A stretch of DNA of 64,000 nucleotides from Sphingopyxis sp. DBS4 (GCF_024628865.1 NZ_CP102384.1:693001-757000), one strand, 5' to 3'; shown: positions 8,115-18,226, counted from the first letter of the stretch. Notes: generated by a model from the sequence alone, not told the origin. Translations and numbers: made by a program.

Positions 8115-8918
8115 TCAGGTGCCGATGCGGATCGGGCTGACGAGATCGTTCAGCACCGCAACGATGCTCTGCGCGGTGATGCGGCCGGTGCCGGGATTCT
8201 CGTCGGTCGGGATATTCTGAATTCCGAGTTCGAGCCGCGCGCTGTCCGAATCGACGATGATGCGGTGGGTATTGCGTTCGAGCGCCGGATCGGCCCAGAT
8301 TTCGAGCCGGGTGCGTTCGGGGCCGACGCCCGCGAGGCCCAGCGCCGCCGCGACGTTGACGTTGGCGGGAAAGGCGATCGCGCCCTCGCGCGCATTGCCC
8401 TCGAAGATTTTCAGCGGCTCGGTGATCGCGGTGAGGTCGATGTTATTGCGCACGACATGCTCGGCCTTGATCAGCGACTGGACCGGCTTGCGCGTCACCA
8501 TCGTCACCGAATGGATATTGCCGATCGCCGCCGCGCGCACCGCGTCGAGCCCGAGCAGCGCGCCGGTCGCGAGGATCAGGCGGCCGCCGTGCGCGCGAGC
8601 GAGGTCGGCGGCTTCGGGCCATTGCATCAGCGCCGCGCCGCTCACCGTGACCAAAGTCTTGCCGGCGCGCAGCGTGGCCTCCGCGATCTCGCGGAAGGCC
8701 GCGGTCGGCGCGCTGTCGACGATCACGTCGGACAGGGCGACGAGCTCGGCGGTATCGACGATCGGCACGGGGTGTTTCAGCTTCGCCATCGCCGCCTCGG
8801 CGCGCGCGCGGTCGCCTGCGGACACCGCCGCGAGCGTCAGCGGCAGGTCGCTTGCTTCGATATGGCGCGCGACGACGCGGCCGATGGTGCCGAAACCGGC
8901 GATGCCAATGCTCTTCAT
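8115..8918 (-). CDS. Aspartate dehydrogenase-like NAD(P)-dependent oxidoreductase
   Basis: A 267-residue protein with an N-terminal Rossmann motif GFGTIGRVVA (residues 8-17) and a C-terminal domain of the L-aspartate dehydrogenase family. The conserved region TVSGAAL...LATGALLGLDA and a late His in NTHRIIVDSD are visible. Aspartate dehydrogenase interconverts L-aspartate and iminosuccinate/oxaloacetate. It leads a minus-strand pair with a VOC protein and is divergent from the FAH/ABC operon, with candidate LysR sites in the shared 356-bp promoter region. In this setting it may act on an amino-dicarboxylate intermediate rather than in NAD biosynthesis, since no nadA or nadC is nearby. That role is inference. 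Confidence 0.8.
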   Translation of the reverse strand: MKSIGIAGFGTIGRVVARHIEASDLPLTLAAVSAGDRARAEAAMAKLKHPVPIVDTAELVALSDVIVDSAPTAAFREIAEATLRAGKTLVTVSGAALMQWPEAADLARAHGGRLILATGALLGLDAVRAAAIGNIHSVTMVTRKPVQSLIKAEHVVRNNIDLTAITEPLKIFEGNAREGAIAFPANVNVAAALGLAGVGPERTRLEIWADPALERNTHRIIVDSDSARLELGIQNIPTDENPGTGRITAQSIVAVLNDLVSPIRIGT

Positions 8919-8973
8919 ATCCGCCGCGCTACGGCGTCACTGTTATATGCGATAATATCGATTGTCCGGCCCG

Positions 8974-8993
8974 CTATCTCTGAACGGATATAG
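8974..8993. promoter_or_regulatory. Candidate LysR operator CTAT-N12-ATAG
   Basis: Inverted tetranucleotides CTAT and ATAG are separated by 12 bp. The same arrangement occurs at 9106-9125. Positioned between the divergent aspartate-dehydrogenase-like and FAH genes. Identified by eye only. Confidence 0.4.
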
Positions 8994-9032
8994 AGATGCC
9001 GATCGGCTGGAGCGCAATCACGCTCGATGGAA

Positions 9033-9062
9033 TCGTCATCCCGGCCTTCGCCGGGATAACGG
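9033..9062. repeat. Single-arm extragenic repeat (TCGTCATCCCGG type)
   Basis: One arm of the CGTCATCCCGGCCTTCGCCGGGAT family, related to the pair at 47439-47515. The partner arm is not present here. Confidence 0.7.
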
Positions 9063-9105
9063 TGGGGGAAGCGCGGCGTTTCCGTCCAGGCTGATCATCC
9101 CCTGG

Positions 9106-9125
9106 CTATGTATTTTTGGTTATAG
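9106..9125. promoter_or_regulatory. Candidate LysR operator CTAT-N12-ATAG
   Basis: Second exact copy of CTAT-N12-ATAG, followed 14 bp later by CTAT-N12-ATCG (9139-9158). The cluster of sites about 120-170 bp ahead of the FAH start is where an activating LysR protein would bind. Confidence 0.4.
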
Positions 9126-9274
9126 GTAGCCGCATTTTCTATCTTTGACTGCATATCGTCCGCCCCGCACAAGCAGGACTGCATTTTGGGGGAGCCATGC
9201 AGGCGTTTTTGAAACCGGAACGGGAACCAGTCGCGGCGGCGCGGATGCCGATCCGGGCCTTCGGGTGAAATGCG

Positions 9275-10303
9275 ATGGCCGATGTCTCCCTCGACCGTCG
9301 CACCGCGCTGGCGGCGATCGGCGCCGGCTTTGCATTCGGCTGCGCAGCGCCCGGCTTCGCGCGCCATTTTGAGAAGGAAGATCGACGCATGACCCGCTTT
9401 GCCCTTGCCACCCGCGCCACGCCCGAGGGCGCGCGCCCGACGATCCGGGTCGGCGACGCTTTCCATGATCTGCACGCTGCAGCCGACGCGCATGGCTTCG
9501 CGTCGGTGGCGGGCGACGTCACCGCGATCATCCGCGACTGGGACGCGCGGCGCGACGGGCTGTTCGCGCTCGCCCGCGCGCTGGAAGGCGCGGCGAGCGG
9601 AATCGACGCGCCCGCGCTCGCGGCGCCGTTCGAGCCGCGCCGTATCTTCGCAGCCGCATCGAACTTCATCGAACATGCCGACGAGATGAAGACCAAGCTC
9701 GCCGCCAAGGCCGAGAGCGAGCCCTATGTCTTCCTGAAGACGGTCGAGAGCGTCGTCGGGTCGAACGAGACGGTCGTCGTCCCCCCGCAGGTGTCGCGCC
9801 CCGACTGGGAGGTCGAGCTCGGCGTCGTGCTCGGCCGTGCGGGGAAAAACGTCGCTGTCGCCGACGCGCACGACCTCATCGCGGGCTATACGATCGTCAA
9901 CGACGTGTCGGCGCGCGACCGCACCCGGCGGACCGACTTTCCCTTCTCGCACGACTGGTTCCGCGGCAAGAGCTTCGACAGCTTCACGCCGCTCGGCCCG
10001 GTGTTCGTGCCGCGCGACTGCCTCGGCGATCCGCATGACATCCGCCTCGGCCTCAAGGTCAACGGCGAGGCTATGCAGGACGGCAACACGTCCGAGATGA
10101 TCTTCAACATCTATGAGCAGATCGCCTATCTCTCGACGATCCTCGAATTGAAGGCGGGCGACCTGATCGCCTCGGGCACCCCCGCCGGGGTCGGCATGGG
10201 GCGCGGCGTCTTCCTGAAGGACGGCGACGTGATGGATGCCTGGGTCCAAGGCATAGGCGAGCTTCGCAACCCCGTCTCGGCGCCGCACCTGCCGCGCGCA
10301 TGA
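9275..10303 (+). CDS. Fumarylacetoacetate hydrolase (FAH)-family protein with Tat-like leader
   Basis: A 342-residue protein. From about residue 90 it has the FAH fold: WEVELGVVLGR (acidic metal ligands), YTIVNDVSARD, GKSFDSFTPLGP and the C-terminal SGTPAGVG. Family members are acylpyruvate hydrolases, decarboxylases or isomerases acting on C-C bonds of oxo-acids. The first 30 residues (LDRRTALAAIGAGFAFGCA) look like a twin-arginine export signal. However, an internal ATG at 9389 has a better ribosome site (GAAGGAAG, 8 nt away) and would give a 304-residue cytoplasmic enzyme. It leads an operon with the ABC importer; the next gene overlaps by 4 bp. Substrate unknown; an aroylpyruvate is one possibility. 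Confidence 0.85.
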   Translation: MADVSLDRRTALAAIGAGFAFGCAAPGFARHFEKEDRRMTRFALATRATPEGARPTIRVGDAFHDLHAAADAHGFASVAGDVTAIIRDWDARRDGLFALARALEGAASGIDAPALAAPFEPRRIFAAASNFIEHADEMKTKLAAKAESEPYVFLKTVESVVGSNETVVVPPQVSRPDWEVELGVVLGRAGKNVAVADAHDLIAGYTIVNDVSARDRTRRTDFPFSHDWFRGKSFDSFTPLGPVFVPRDCLGDPHDIRLGLKVNGEAMQDGNTSEMIFNIYEQIAYLSTILELKAGDLIASGTPAGVGMGRGVFLKDGDVMDAWVQGIGELRNPVSAPHLPRA

Positions 10304-11352
10304 CGCCGAAGACCGCCTTTTCGCGCCGCGCGCTGATCGCGCCTTTGCTCGTCGTTGCAGCCATCGCCGCGCTGACGCTGTGGAGCACGTTCGGCGGCAA
10401 TGCGCCGCAGGTCGCGAAGCAGGCGGAGGGCGCGCGCGCCGTTCGCTTCAACATGGCGTGGCTGCCGCAGGGCAGCATGGCGGGCATCTTCGTCGCGATC
10501 GACAAGGGTTATTTCGCTGACGCCGGGCTCGCGGTCGAGCCGGTGCGCGGTTTCGGCGGGATGCGGACCGCGAACGAGCTCGACCAGGGCATGTTCGAAT
10601 TCGCCTATATCGATCCGCTGTCGGTCGCGCTCAGCCGCGCGAAGGGCGGCAAGGTGCGGATGATCGGCGGCATCAACATGCGGCTTCCCGCCGGCGCCTG
10701 TTTCGTCAAGGAGCGGCACAATATCGCGAAGCCTGCCGACCTTGCAGGCCTGCGCTTCGGCGCCGGGCAAAGCTCGATGATTCAGGCGCTGCTCCCGGCA
10801 TGGCTCAAGGATAATGGCGTTGACCCGGCGCGCGTCGAGCAGATCCAGCTCGACCCGGCGATCGTCGTCTCTTCGCTCGTCGAGGGACGGATCGACGCCG
10901 CCGAATGCTGGCTCGGCAATTCGATGGCGCTGTTCGACAAGGCGGCGAAGGCGAAGGGCGTGACCATCGGGCGCATTACCTATGCCGACTTCGGGCTCGA
11001 CGTTTACGGCAGCGGTTTCGCGACGCAGGACGCGCTGATCGAAAAGCAGCCCGATCTGGTGCGCGCTTTCCTGAAGGCCGCCTATCGCGGCTATGCCGAC
11101 GCGGCGCGCGATCCCAAGGGCGCGCTCGCGATCATCCGCAAGGCCTATCCTTTGCTCGACGAGGCCGTCACCGAACGCCAGATCCGCGAAACCGCCGACC
11201 TGATGGCGGCCGAGGGCGGCTCGCACCGCCTCGCGCCCGAGAAGATCGAGCGCACCGTCACCACGCTGCAGGCGAGCGGCCAGCTTCAGGGCTTCGACCA
11301 GATGCCGCAGCTCTTCACCAACGCCTTCGTTCCGATGGGGAATCAGCCATGA
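10300..11352 (+). CDS. ABC transporter substrate-binding protein (NMT1/SsuA type)
   Basis: A 350-residue periplasmic protein with an N-terminal signal or membrane anchor (SRRALIAPLLVVAAIAALTLW), followed by the type-II binding-protein fold of the NMT1/THI5/SsuA family. Recognisable parts are FNMAWLPQGSMAGIFVAIDKGYF (given in part), the domain hinge around residue 110 and EGRIDAAECWLG. These proteins capture sulfonates, thiamine precursors or small aromatics such as phthalate. It overlaps the FAH gene by 4 bp and a VOC gene by 4 bp, and the permease and ATPase follow. The importer is therefore embedded in a catabolic operon and probably delivers that operon's substrate. Confidence 0.9.
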   Translation: MTPKTAFSRRALIAPLLVVAAIAALTLWSTFGGNAPQVAKQAEGARAVRFNMAWLPQGSMAGIFVAIDKGYFADAGLAVEPVRGFGGMRTANELDQGMFEFAYIDPLSVALSRAKGGKVRMIGGINMRLPAGACFVKERHNIAKPADLAGLRFGAGQSSMIQALLPAWLKDNGVDPARVEQIQLDPAIVVSSLVEGRIDAAECWLGNSMALFDKAAKAKGVTIGRITYADFGLDVYGSGFATQDALIEKQPDLVRAFLKAAYRGYADAARDPKGALAIIRKAYPLLDEAVTERQIRETADLMAAEGGSHRLAPEKIERTVTTLQASGQLQGFDQMPQLFTNAFVPMGNQP

Positions 11353-11906
11353 CCGATCCCGGTTCCTACCGCCCGCGCCCGACGCGGCTCGGCCACCTCG
11401 TGCTCAAGGTACGCGACATCGACCGCAGCCTCGCTTTCTATACCGAGGTGATCGGGCTCACCGTGTCCGACTGGATCGACCACCATATGGTGTTCCTGCG
11501 CGCGGGCGTCGATCATCACGACCTCGCGCTGCTTCAGCTTCCCCCCGGCCACAGCGCGATCCCCGAGGGTCATTATCCCGCCGTCGAGCATTTCTCCTAC
11601 CGCCTCGAAACGATCGAGGAGATGGAGCAGGTCGCGGCGATGCTGGTCGCGCGCGGTATCCCCATCGACCGCGGCATCGGCAAGCACGGGCCGGGGGCGA
11701 ACAGCTTCCTCGTCTTCCGCGATCCCGACGGCAACAATGTCGAATTCTACACCGACATGACGCAGATCACCCCCGACAGCCCCTATGCGCCCTCGGTGTG
11801 GGACGGGAAAGATCTCGAAACCTTCGACCGCTGGCACCTCGAGAAATTCCTCGTGCCGCCGCCCGCGCGCATTCAGGCGCTGCTCGACAAGGGCGACGAC
11901 GCGTGA
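11349..11906 (+). CDS. VOC-superfamily protein, single-domain extradiol-dioxygenase-like
   Basis: A 185-residue protein starting at an ATG that overlaps the binding-protein stop by 4 bp. RLGHLVLKVRDIDRSLAFY (14-32) is the first module with candidate ligand His17. VEHFSYRLE supplies a second His near residue 79, and FRDPDGNNVEFYTD supplies the Glu ligand near 135. This His-His-Glu arrangement and the DPDGNNVEFY signature are typical of type I extradiol dioxygenases and relatives. It lies between the ABC binding protein and permease genes, an unusual insertion that ties it to the imported compound. Ring cleavage of that compound is a hypothesis. Confidence 0.85.
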   Translation: MTDPGSYRPRPTRLGHLVLKVRDIDRSLAFYTEVIGLTVSDWIDHHMVFLRAGVDHHDLALLQLPPGHSAIPEGHYPAVEHFSYRLETIEEMEQVAAMLVARGIPIDRGIGKHGPGANSFLVFRDPDGNNVEFYTDMTQITPDSPYAPSVWDGKDLETFDRWHLEKFLVPPPARIQALLDKGDDA

Positions 11907-12655
11907 GCAGACTGCTCAATCGCGATACCGCGATCAGCGCGGGCTTTTTTCTGCTGCTCGGGCTGGCGTGGGAATATGGCGTTCGCGCGTCGGGCATCGC
12001 CTCCTATCTGCTGCCGCCGCCGAGCGCGATCCTCGGCGAGCTCTGGCAGTCGCGCGGGCCGATCCTGTCGCAAAGCCTCGTCACGCTGACCGAAGTGTTC
12101 TGGGGGTTCCTGATCGCGGTCGCGCTCGGGGTGCCGATCGCGGCGCTGATCCATTTCTCGCGCACCGCGAAAAGCACCGTCTATCCGCTGTTCGTCGCGC
12201 TGCAATCGATCCCCAAGATCGGCCTCGCGCCGCTGATCGTCGTCTGGTTCGGCTATGGCCTCGCGTCGAAGCTGATCATGGCCTTCCTCTTCGCTTTCTT
12301 CCCGATCATCATCGCGACGCTCGGCGGGCTCGCCAGCACTCCGGCGCATCTCGAGGAGCATTTCCGGGCGCTGCGCGCCACCCCGATGCAGGCCTTCTGG
12401 CGCCTCCGCCTTCCTGCCGCGCTGCCGAGCTTTCTCGACGGGTGCAAGGTCGCGATGCCGCTCGCGGTGATCGGGGCGGTGGTGGGCGAGTTCGTCGGCT
12501 CGAACGACGGCCTCGGCAACCTCATCCTCACCGCCTCGGGTTCGGGGCACACGACGCTGACCTTCGCCGCGCTGATCGCGGTGACGATCCTCTCTCTCCT
12601 GCTCTTCTACGGCGTCGCCTATTGGGAGCGCTTCATCTGGTGGCGCGCGGCATGA
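11903..12655 (+). CDS. ABC transporter permease (SsuC/TauC type)
   Basis: A 250-residue inner-membrane protein with about six hydrophobic helices and the BPD_transp_1 EAA-type loop (FRALRATPMQAFWRLRLPAALP, given in part). The start is GTG at 11903, overlapping the VOC stop as GTGA. Upstream in-frame codons would run through the VOC gene and are rejected. It forms the channel for the substrate-binding protein at 10300 and the ATPase at 12652. Confidence 0.92.
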   Translation: MSRLLNRDTAISAGFFLLLGLAWEYGVRASGIASYLLPPPSAILGELWQSRGPILSQSLVTLTEVFWGFLIAVALGVPIAALIHFSRTAKSTVYPLFVALQSIPKIGLAPLIVVWFGYGLASKLIMAFLFAFFPIIIATLGGLASTPAHLEEHFRALRATPMQAFWRLRLPAALPSFLDGCKVAMPLAVIGAVVGEFVGSNDGLGNLILTASGSGHTTLTFAALIAVTILSLLLFYGVAYWERFIWWRAA

Positions 12656-13401
12656 GCGTGGTGATTTCCCTCTCGAACGCCGGCAAGCTGTTCGGCGGCC
12701 GTCAGGTGCTGCAAGGCGTCAGCGCCGAGATCGGCGATGCCGAATTCGTCTCGATCCTCGGCCCCTCGGGCTGCGGCAAGAGCACGCTCCTTCGCCTGAT
12801 CGCGGGGCTGGTTCCCTTCGAGGAAGGCAGCATCCGCTTCGGCGGCGCCGAGGTCACCGCGCCGACTGCCGACATGGGTTTCGTCTTCCAGACCTCGAAC
12901 CTGCTGCCGTGGCGCAATGTCCGCGACAATCTGCTGCTCGGCGTCGACCTCGACCCGGCGGCGAAGCGCCCCGACGAAGCGGCAATTGCCGCGCTGGTCG
13001 AGACGCTGGGGCTGACGGGCTTCGAGGCGAGCTATCCCGGCGAACTGTCGGGCGGGATGCGCCACCGCGTCGCGATCGGGCAGGCGCTGGCGCGCGGGCC
13101 GCGGGTGCTGCTGATGGACGAGCCGTTCGGCGCGCTCGACGCGCTGACCCGCGACCGGCTCAACATGGAACTGCTCCGCATCTGGCAGCGCGACCGCAAG
13201 ACCGTGCTGCTCGTCACCCACAGCATTTCGGAAGCCGTGCTGCTCTCCGACCGCGTGCTGGTGATGTCGGAGCGGCCGGGGACGATTATCGAGGATGTCC
13301 GCATCGACCTGCCGCGCCCGCGCGACCCCAGCGCGACGCGCGAGGACCCGGCGTTCGGCGACTATGTCGTGCGGCTCAGCAAATTGATGGGAGTATCGTG
13401 A
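12652..13401 (+). CDS. ABC transporter ATP-binding protein (SsuB/TauB type)
   Basis: A 249-residue ATPase. Walker A is GPSGCGKST, the Q-loop VFQ, the signature LSGGM, Walker B VLLMDEPF with the D-loop SALD-equivalent GALD, and the H-loop VTHS. It starts at an ATG overlapping the permease stop by 4 bp and ends one base into the next start (TGATG). It energises import by the permease/binding-protein pair. Confidence 0.95.
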   Translation: MSVVISLSNAGKLFGGRQVLQGVSAEIGDAEFVSILGPSGCGKSTLLRLIAGLVPFEEGSIRFGGAEVTAPTADMGFVFQTSNLLPWRNVRDNLLLGVDLDPAAKRPDEAAIAALVETLGLTGFEASYPGELSGGMRHRVAIGQALARGPRVLLMDEPFGALDALTRDRLNMELLRIWQRDRKTVLLVTHSISEAVLLSDRVLVMSERPGTIIEDVRIDLPRPRDPSATREDPAFGDYVVRLSKLMGVS

Positions 13402-14228
13402 TGGACAGCGGGATTCTGGCGACGGCGGGCGCCGAAATCTGGTGGCAGACGCACGGAGAAGGACCGGCGGTCGTGCTCGCGCACGGCATCGGCGGCAATC
13501 ATGCGATCTGGTATCGGCAGATCGATGCGCTGGCGCGTTCGAACCGCGTCGTCACCTTCGACCATCGCGGCTTCGGCCTGTCGCGCGACCATGACGGGCG
13601 TGGGCGCGACGCCTTTGTCGACGATCTGACCGCGCTGCTCGATCATCTCGACGTGGAGAAGGCCGCGCTCGTCGGCCAGTCGATGGGCGCGGGCACCTGC
13701 GTCGGCTTCGCCCACCGCACCCCGGAGCGCGTCGCGGCGCTCGCCATCTGCGACAGCCTGCACGGTATCGCCGAGACGGGCGAGATCAAGACGATCATGG
13801 ACGCCGCGCGGGCAAAGACCGCTGACCTGTCGCAGATCGAACGCGTCCTCGGCGCCGGCGCGCCGCGCGAGCTCGCAACGCTCTATAGCCAGATCGCGAG
13901 CTTCAACGCCGCCGATCGTCACAGCCTGGCGGGCCGTTTCGAGGCGCGCCCGGCGGCCGATCTCGGCGGCAAGGGATTTCCGATCCTCTTCCTCTGCGGG
14001 GTCGAGGACGCGCTTTTCCCGATCGAGGCAGTGCGCCTTGCACAGGCCGATGTCGCGGGCTCCTTCCTCGTCGAGGTCAACGATGCGGGCCATTCGGCTT
14101 TCCTCGAAGCGCCGACCCAGTTCAACGACACGATATTGTCGCTGCTCCAGATGGCGGGGCATGTCGGCAAGGCCGGCCCCGCGCACAGCAATGCCGCGGG
14201 CTATGTCGCGGTCGGAGGGGCGGCATGA
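13401..14228 (+). CDS. Alpha/beta-fold hydrolase
   Basis: A 275-residue protein. The oxyanion motif is LAHGIGGN, the nucleophile elbow GQSMG (Ser94), with a candidate acid Asp in GVEDALF and base His in NDAGHSAF. It resembles meta-cleavage product hydrolases and 3-oxoadipate enol-lactonase-type enzymes. It begins on the last base of the ABC ATPase gene and overlaps the 2-aminomuconate semialdehyde dehydrogenase gene by 4 bp. It could hydrolyse a C-C or ester bond in the imported substrate, feeding the main pathway. A kynurenine formamidase role is possible but the sequence does not show that family's signature. Confidence 0.85.
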   Translation: MDSGILATAGAEIWWQTHGEGPAVVLAHGIGGNHAIWYRQIDALARSNRVVTFDHRGFGLSRDHDGRGRDAFVDDLTALLDHLDVEKAALVGQSMGAGTCVGFAHRTPERVAALAICDSLHGIAETGEIKTIMDAARAKTADLSQIERVLGAGAPRELATLYSQIASFNAADRHSLAGRFEARPAADLGGKGFPILFLCGVEDALFPIEAVRLAQADVAGSFLVEVNDAGHSAFLEAPTQFNDTILSLLQMAGHVGKAGPAHSNAAGYVAVGGAA

Positions 14229-15697
14229 GCGCCTATCCCTTCGCCGAACGGCCGGTGCTGAACTATGTCGATGGAGCCTTCGTCGAGGGCGACGGCTGGT
14301 TCGACAATGTGAACCCGGTCGACGGCAGCGTCGCGGGCCGCGTGTCGCTCGCGAGCCGCGACCTCGTCGATCGCGCCGTTGCGGCGGGCCGCGCCGCGCT
14401 CAAGGGGCCGTGGGGCAAGATGTCGCAGGCCGAGCGCTGCAAGCTGCTCGTCCGCATCGCCGAGGGGATCGAGGCGCGTTTCGACGAGTTCGCGGCGGCG
14501 GAGATCGCCGATACCGGCAAGTCGCTGCATCAGGCGCGAACGATCGACATTCCGCGCGGCGCCGCCAATTTCCGCGCCTTCGCCGCTATCGCCGAAGCGC
14601 GCGCGATGCCGAGCTTCCGCACCGACCTGCCCGACGGGCGCAGCGCGATCAACTATGCGGTCGCACGGCCGCTCGGCGTGGTCGCGATCGTGTCGCCGTG
14701 GAACCTGCCGCTGCTGCTGATGACGTGGAAGGTCGCGCCCGCGCTGGCGTGCGGCAATGTCGTGGTGGTCAAGCCCAGCGAGGAAACCCCCTCGACCGCG
14801 ACTTTGCTCGCCGAGGTGATGGACGCGGCGGGAGTGCCGCCGGGGGTGTTCAACCTCGTCCACGGCTTCGGCGCGGACTCGACCGGCGAATGGTTGACCG
14901 CCAATCCGGACATCGACGCGATCACCTTCACCGGGGAATCGGCGACCGGCGGCGCGATCATGCGCGTCGCGGCAGCAGGCGTGAAACCCGTCTCCTTCGA
15001 ACTCGGCGGCAAGAATGCCGCGCTCGTCTTCGCCGACTGCGATTTCGACGAGGCGGTTGCGGGGACGGTGCGCTCGGTCTTCTCCAATTGCGGGCAGGTG
15101 TGCCTGTGCACAGAGCGCATCTATGTCGAGCGGCCGATCTTCGACCGCTTTGTCGCCGCGCTCGCCGAACGCGCGAAGGCGCTGACCGTTGGCGACCCTT
15201 GGTCAGGCGCAGACATGGGTCCGCTGATCTCGCACGGCCACCGCGAGAAGGTGCTGTCCTATTATGCGCTCGCGCGCGACGAGGGTGCGACCGTTGTCAC
15301 CGGTGGCGGTATCCCCGAACTCGACGGCGCGCTCGCGGGCGGGGCGTTCGTCCAGCCGACGATCCTCACCGGCCTCGGCCCCGATGCGCGCTGCGTACGC
15401 GAGGAGATTTTCGGTCCCGTCTGCCACATCGCGCCCTTCGACAGTGAAGAGGAAGCGATCGAGCTTGCAAACGATACCGACTATGGCCTTGCCGCGGCGA
15501 TCTGGACGCGCGACGTGGGACGCGCGCACCGCGTCGCGGCGCGGATGGAGGTGGGCATCGTCTGGGTCAACGAATGGTTCCTGCGCGACCTCCGCACCCC
15601 CTTCGGCGGCATGAAGCTGTCGGGCATCGGGCGCGAGGGCGGCGAGCATTCGCTGAATTTCTATTCCGAACCGACCAATATCTGCGTGAAACTGTAA
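14225..15697 (+). CDS. nbaE: 2-aminomuconate semialdehyde dehydrogenase
   Basis: A 490-residue NAD-dependent ALDH that oxidises 2-aminomuconate-6-semialdehyde to 2-aminomuconate. Catalytic residues seen are Asn160 (SPWNLPL), Glu259 (FELGGKN) and Cys293 in NCGQVCLCTER. That last motif is characteristic of the 2-aminomuconate/2-hydroxymuconate semialdehyde dehydrogenases. The C-terminal EWFLRDLRTPFGGMK is also typical. It overlaps the upstream hydrolase by 4 bp and is followed 9 bp later by the 4-oxalocrotonate decarboxylase gene. The downstream gene order matches known nba/amn 3-hydroxyanthranilate and 2-aminophenol clusters. Confidence 0.92.
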   Translation: MSAYPFAERPVLNYVDGAFVEGDGWFDNVNPVDGSVAGRVSLASRDLVDRAVAAGRAALKGPWGKMSQAERCKLLVRIAEGIEARFDEFAAAEIADTGKSLHQARTIDIPRGAANFRAFAAIAEARAMPSFRTDLPDGRSAINYAVARPLGVVAIVSPWNLPLLLMTWKVAPALACGNVVVVKPSEETPSTATLLAEVMDAAGVPPGVFNLVHGFGADSTGEWLTANPDIDAITFTGESATGGAIMRVAAAGVKPVSFELGGKNAALVFADCDFDEAVAGTVRSVFSNCGQVCLCTERIYVERPIFDRFVAALAERAKALTVGDPWSGADMGPLISHGHREKVLSYYALARDEGATVVTGGGIPELDGALAGGAFVQPTILTGLGPDARCVREEIFGPVCHIAPFDSEEEAIELANDTDYGLAAAIWTRDVGRAHRVAARMEVGIVWVNEWFLRDLRTPFGGMKLSGIGREGGEHSLNFYSEPTNICVKL

Positions 15698-15706
15698 GAG
15701 GATATC

Positions 15707-16482
15707 ATGGCCGACATCGCCGCCATCGCCGCAAGGCTCGACACCGCCGCCCGCGAGGCCAGGGCGATCCCGCAGATCACGGGGGAGGCGGGCGACCTGC
15801 CGCTCGCCGACGCCTATGCCATTCAGCGCGCCGCGATCGACCATCGTCTCGCGCGTGGCGCGACGCTGGTGGGCGTCAAGATGGGCTTCACCAGCGAAGC
15901 GAAGATGGCGCAGATGGGTCTCAAGGACCAGATATGGGGCCGGCTCACCTCTGACATGGTCGTCGTCAACGGCGCCGCGATCGACCGCGCGCGCTTCATC
16001 CATCCGCGCGTCGAGCCCGAGGTTGCGGTGCGGCTGAAGGCGCCCTTGTCGGGCGAGGTGACGCGCGACGAAGCTCTCGCGGCGGTCGATGCGGTCGCAG
16101 CGGCGCTCGAGATCATCGACAGCCGTTACGAGAATTTCCGCTTCGCGCTTGGCGACGTGATCGCCGACAATGCTTCCTCGTCGGCCTTCGTTACCGGCCC
16201 GTGGCTCGCCGCCGATACCGACGTGTCCGACGTCGCGATGGCGATGCGCGTCGATGGCGAGGTGGCGGAGACGGGGACGAGCGCCGCGATCCTCGGCGAC
16301 CCGCTCCGCTCGCTCGTCGCCGCGGCGCGGCTCGCGGGCGCGGCGGGCCTCACCCTCCAGCCGGGCTGGACGGTGATGCTTGGCGGCGCGACCGCGGCGG
16401 CGGCGATCGGCGCGGCGCATAGCGTCTCGCTCGACGCGGGGCATCTCGGCCGCGTCGGCTTCACCATCGAAGGAGGTGCGGC

Positions 16483-16486
<4 letters not shown>
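15707..16486 (+). CDS. nbaG: 2-oxo-3-hexenedioate (4-oxalocrotonate) decarboxylase
   Basis: A 259-residue member of the hydratase/decarboxylase family (FAH-like fold). It removes CO2 from 4-oxalocrotonate to give 2-oxopent-4-enoate. Family signatures seen are [30 protein letters not shown] (metal-binding acidic residues) and [27 protein letters not shown] separates it from the otherwise similar hydratase at 17443. It overlaps the deaminase gene by 4 bp. The decarboxylase and hydratase usually form a complex in meta pathways. Confidence 0.88.
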
Positions 16487-18222
<1,736 letters not shown>

Positions 18223-18226
18223 GACG

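Larger units (their letters stand above)
8919..9274. promoter_or_regulatory. Divergent 356-bp control region between two catabolic units
   Basis: No convincing gene lies here. It contains the odd palindrome CGATAATATCG (8950-8960), two exact CTAT-N12-ATAG motifs and one near match (listed separately), a lone half of an extragenic palindrome (9033-9062), and AT-rich stretches around 8940-8965 and 9105-9150 that could serve as promoters for the left- and right-going units. Confidence 0.55.

Noticed and set aside
8115..8918. De novo NAD synthesis gene (nadX) as a firm call
   Set aside because: No nadA, nadC or nadB neighbours; the setting is catabolic, so only the family is claimed.
7566..8993. 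475-codon plus-strand open frame
   Set aside because: Overlaps the VOC and aspartate-dehydrogenase-like genes in antisense; composition is shadow-like and it would run through the terminator.
13401..14228. Kynurenine formamidase
   Set aside because: The sequence is a generic GQSMG alpha/beta hydrolase more like meta-cleavage hydrolases; it lacks the HxGGxW-type or metal-dependent KynB signatures.
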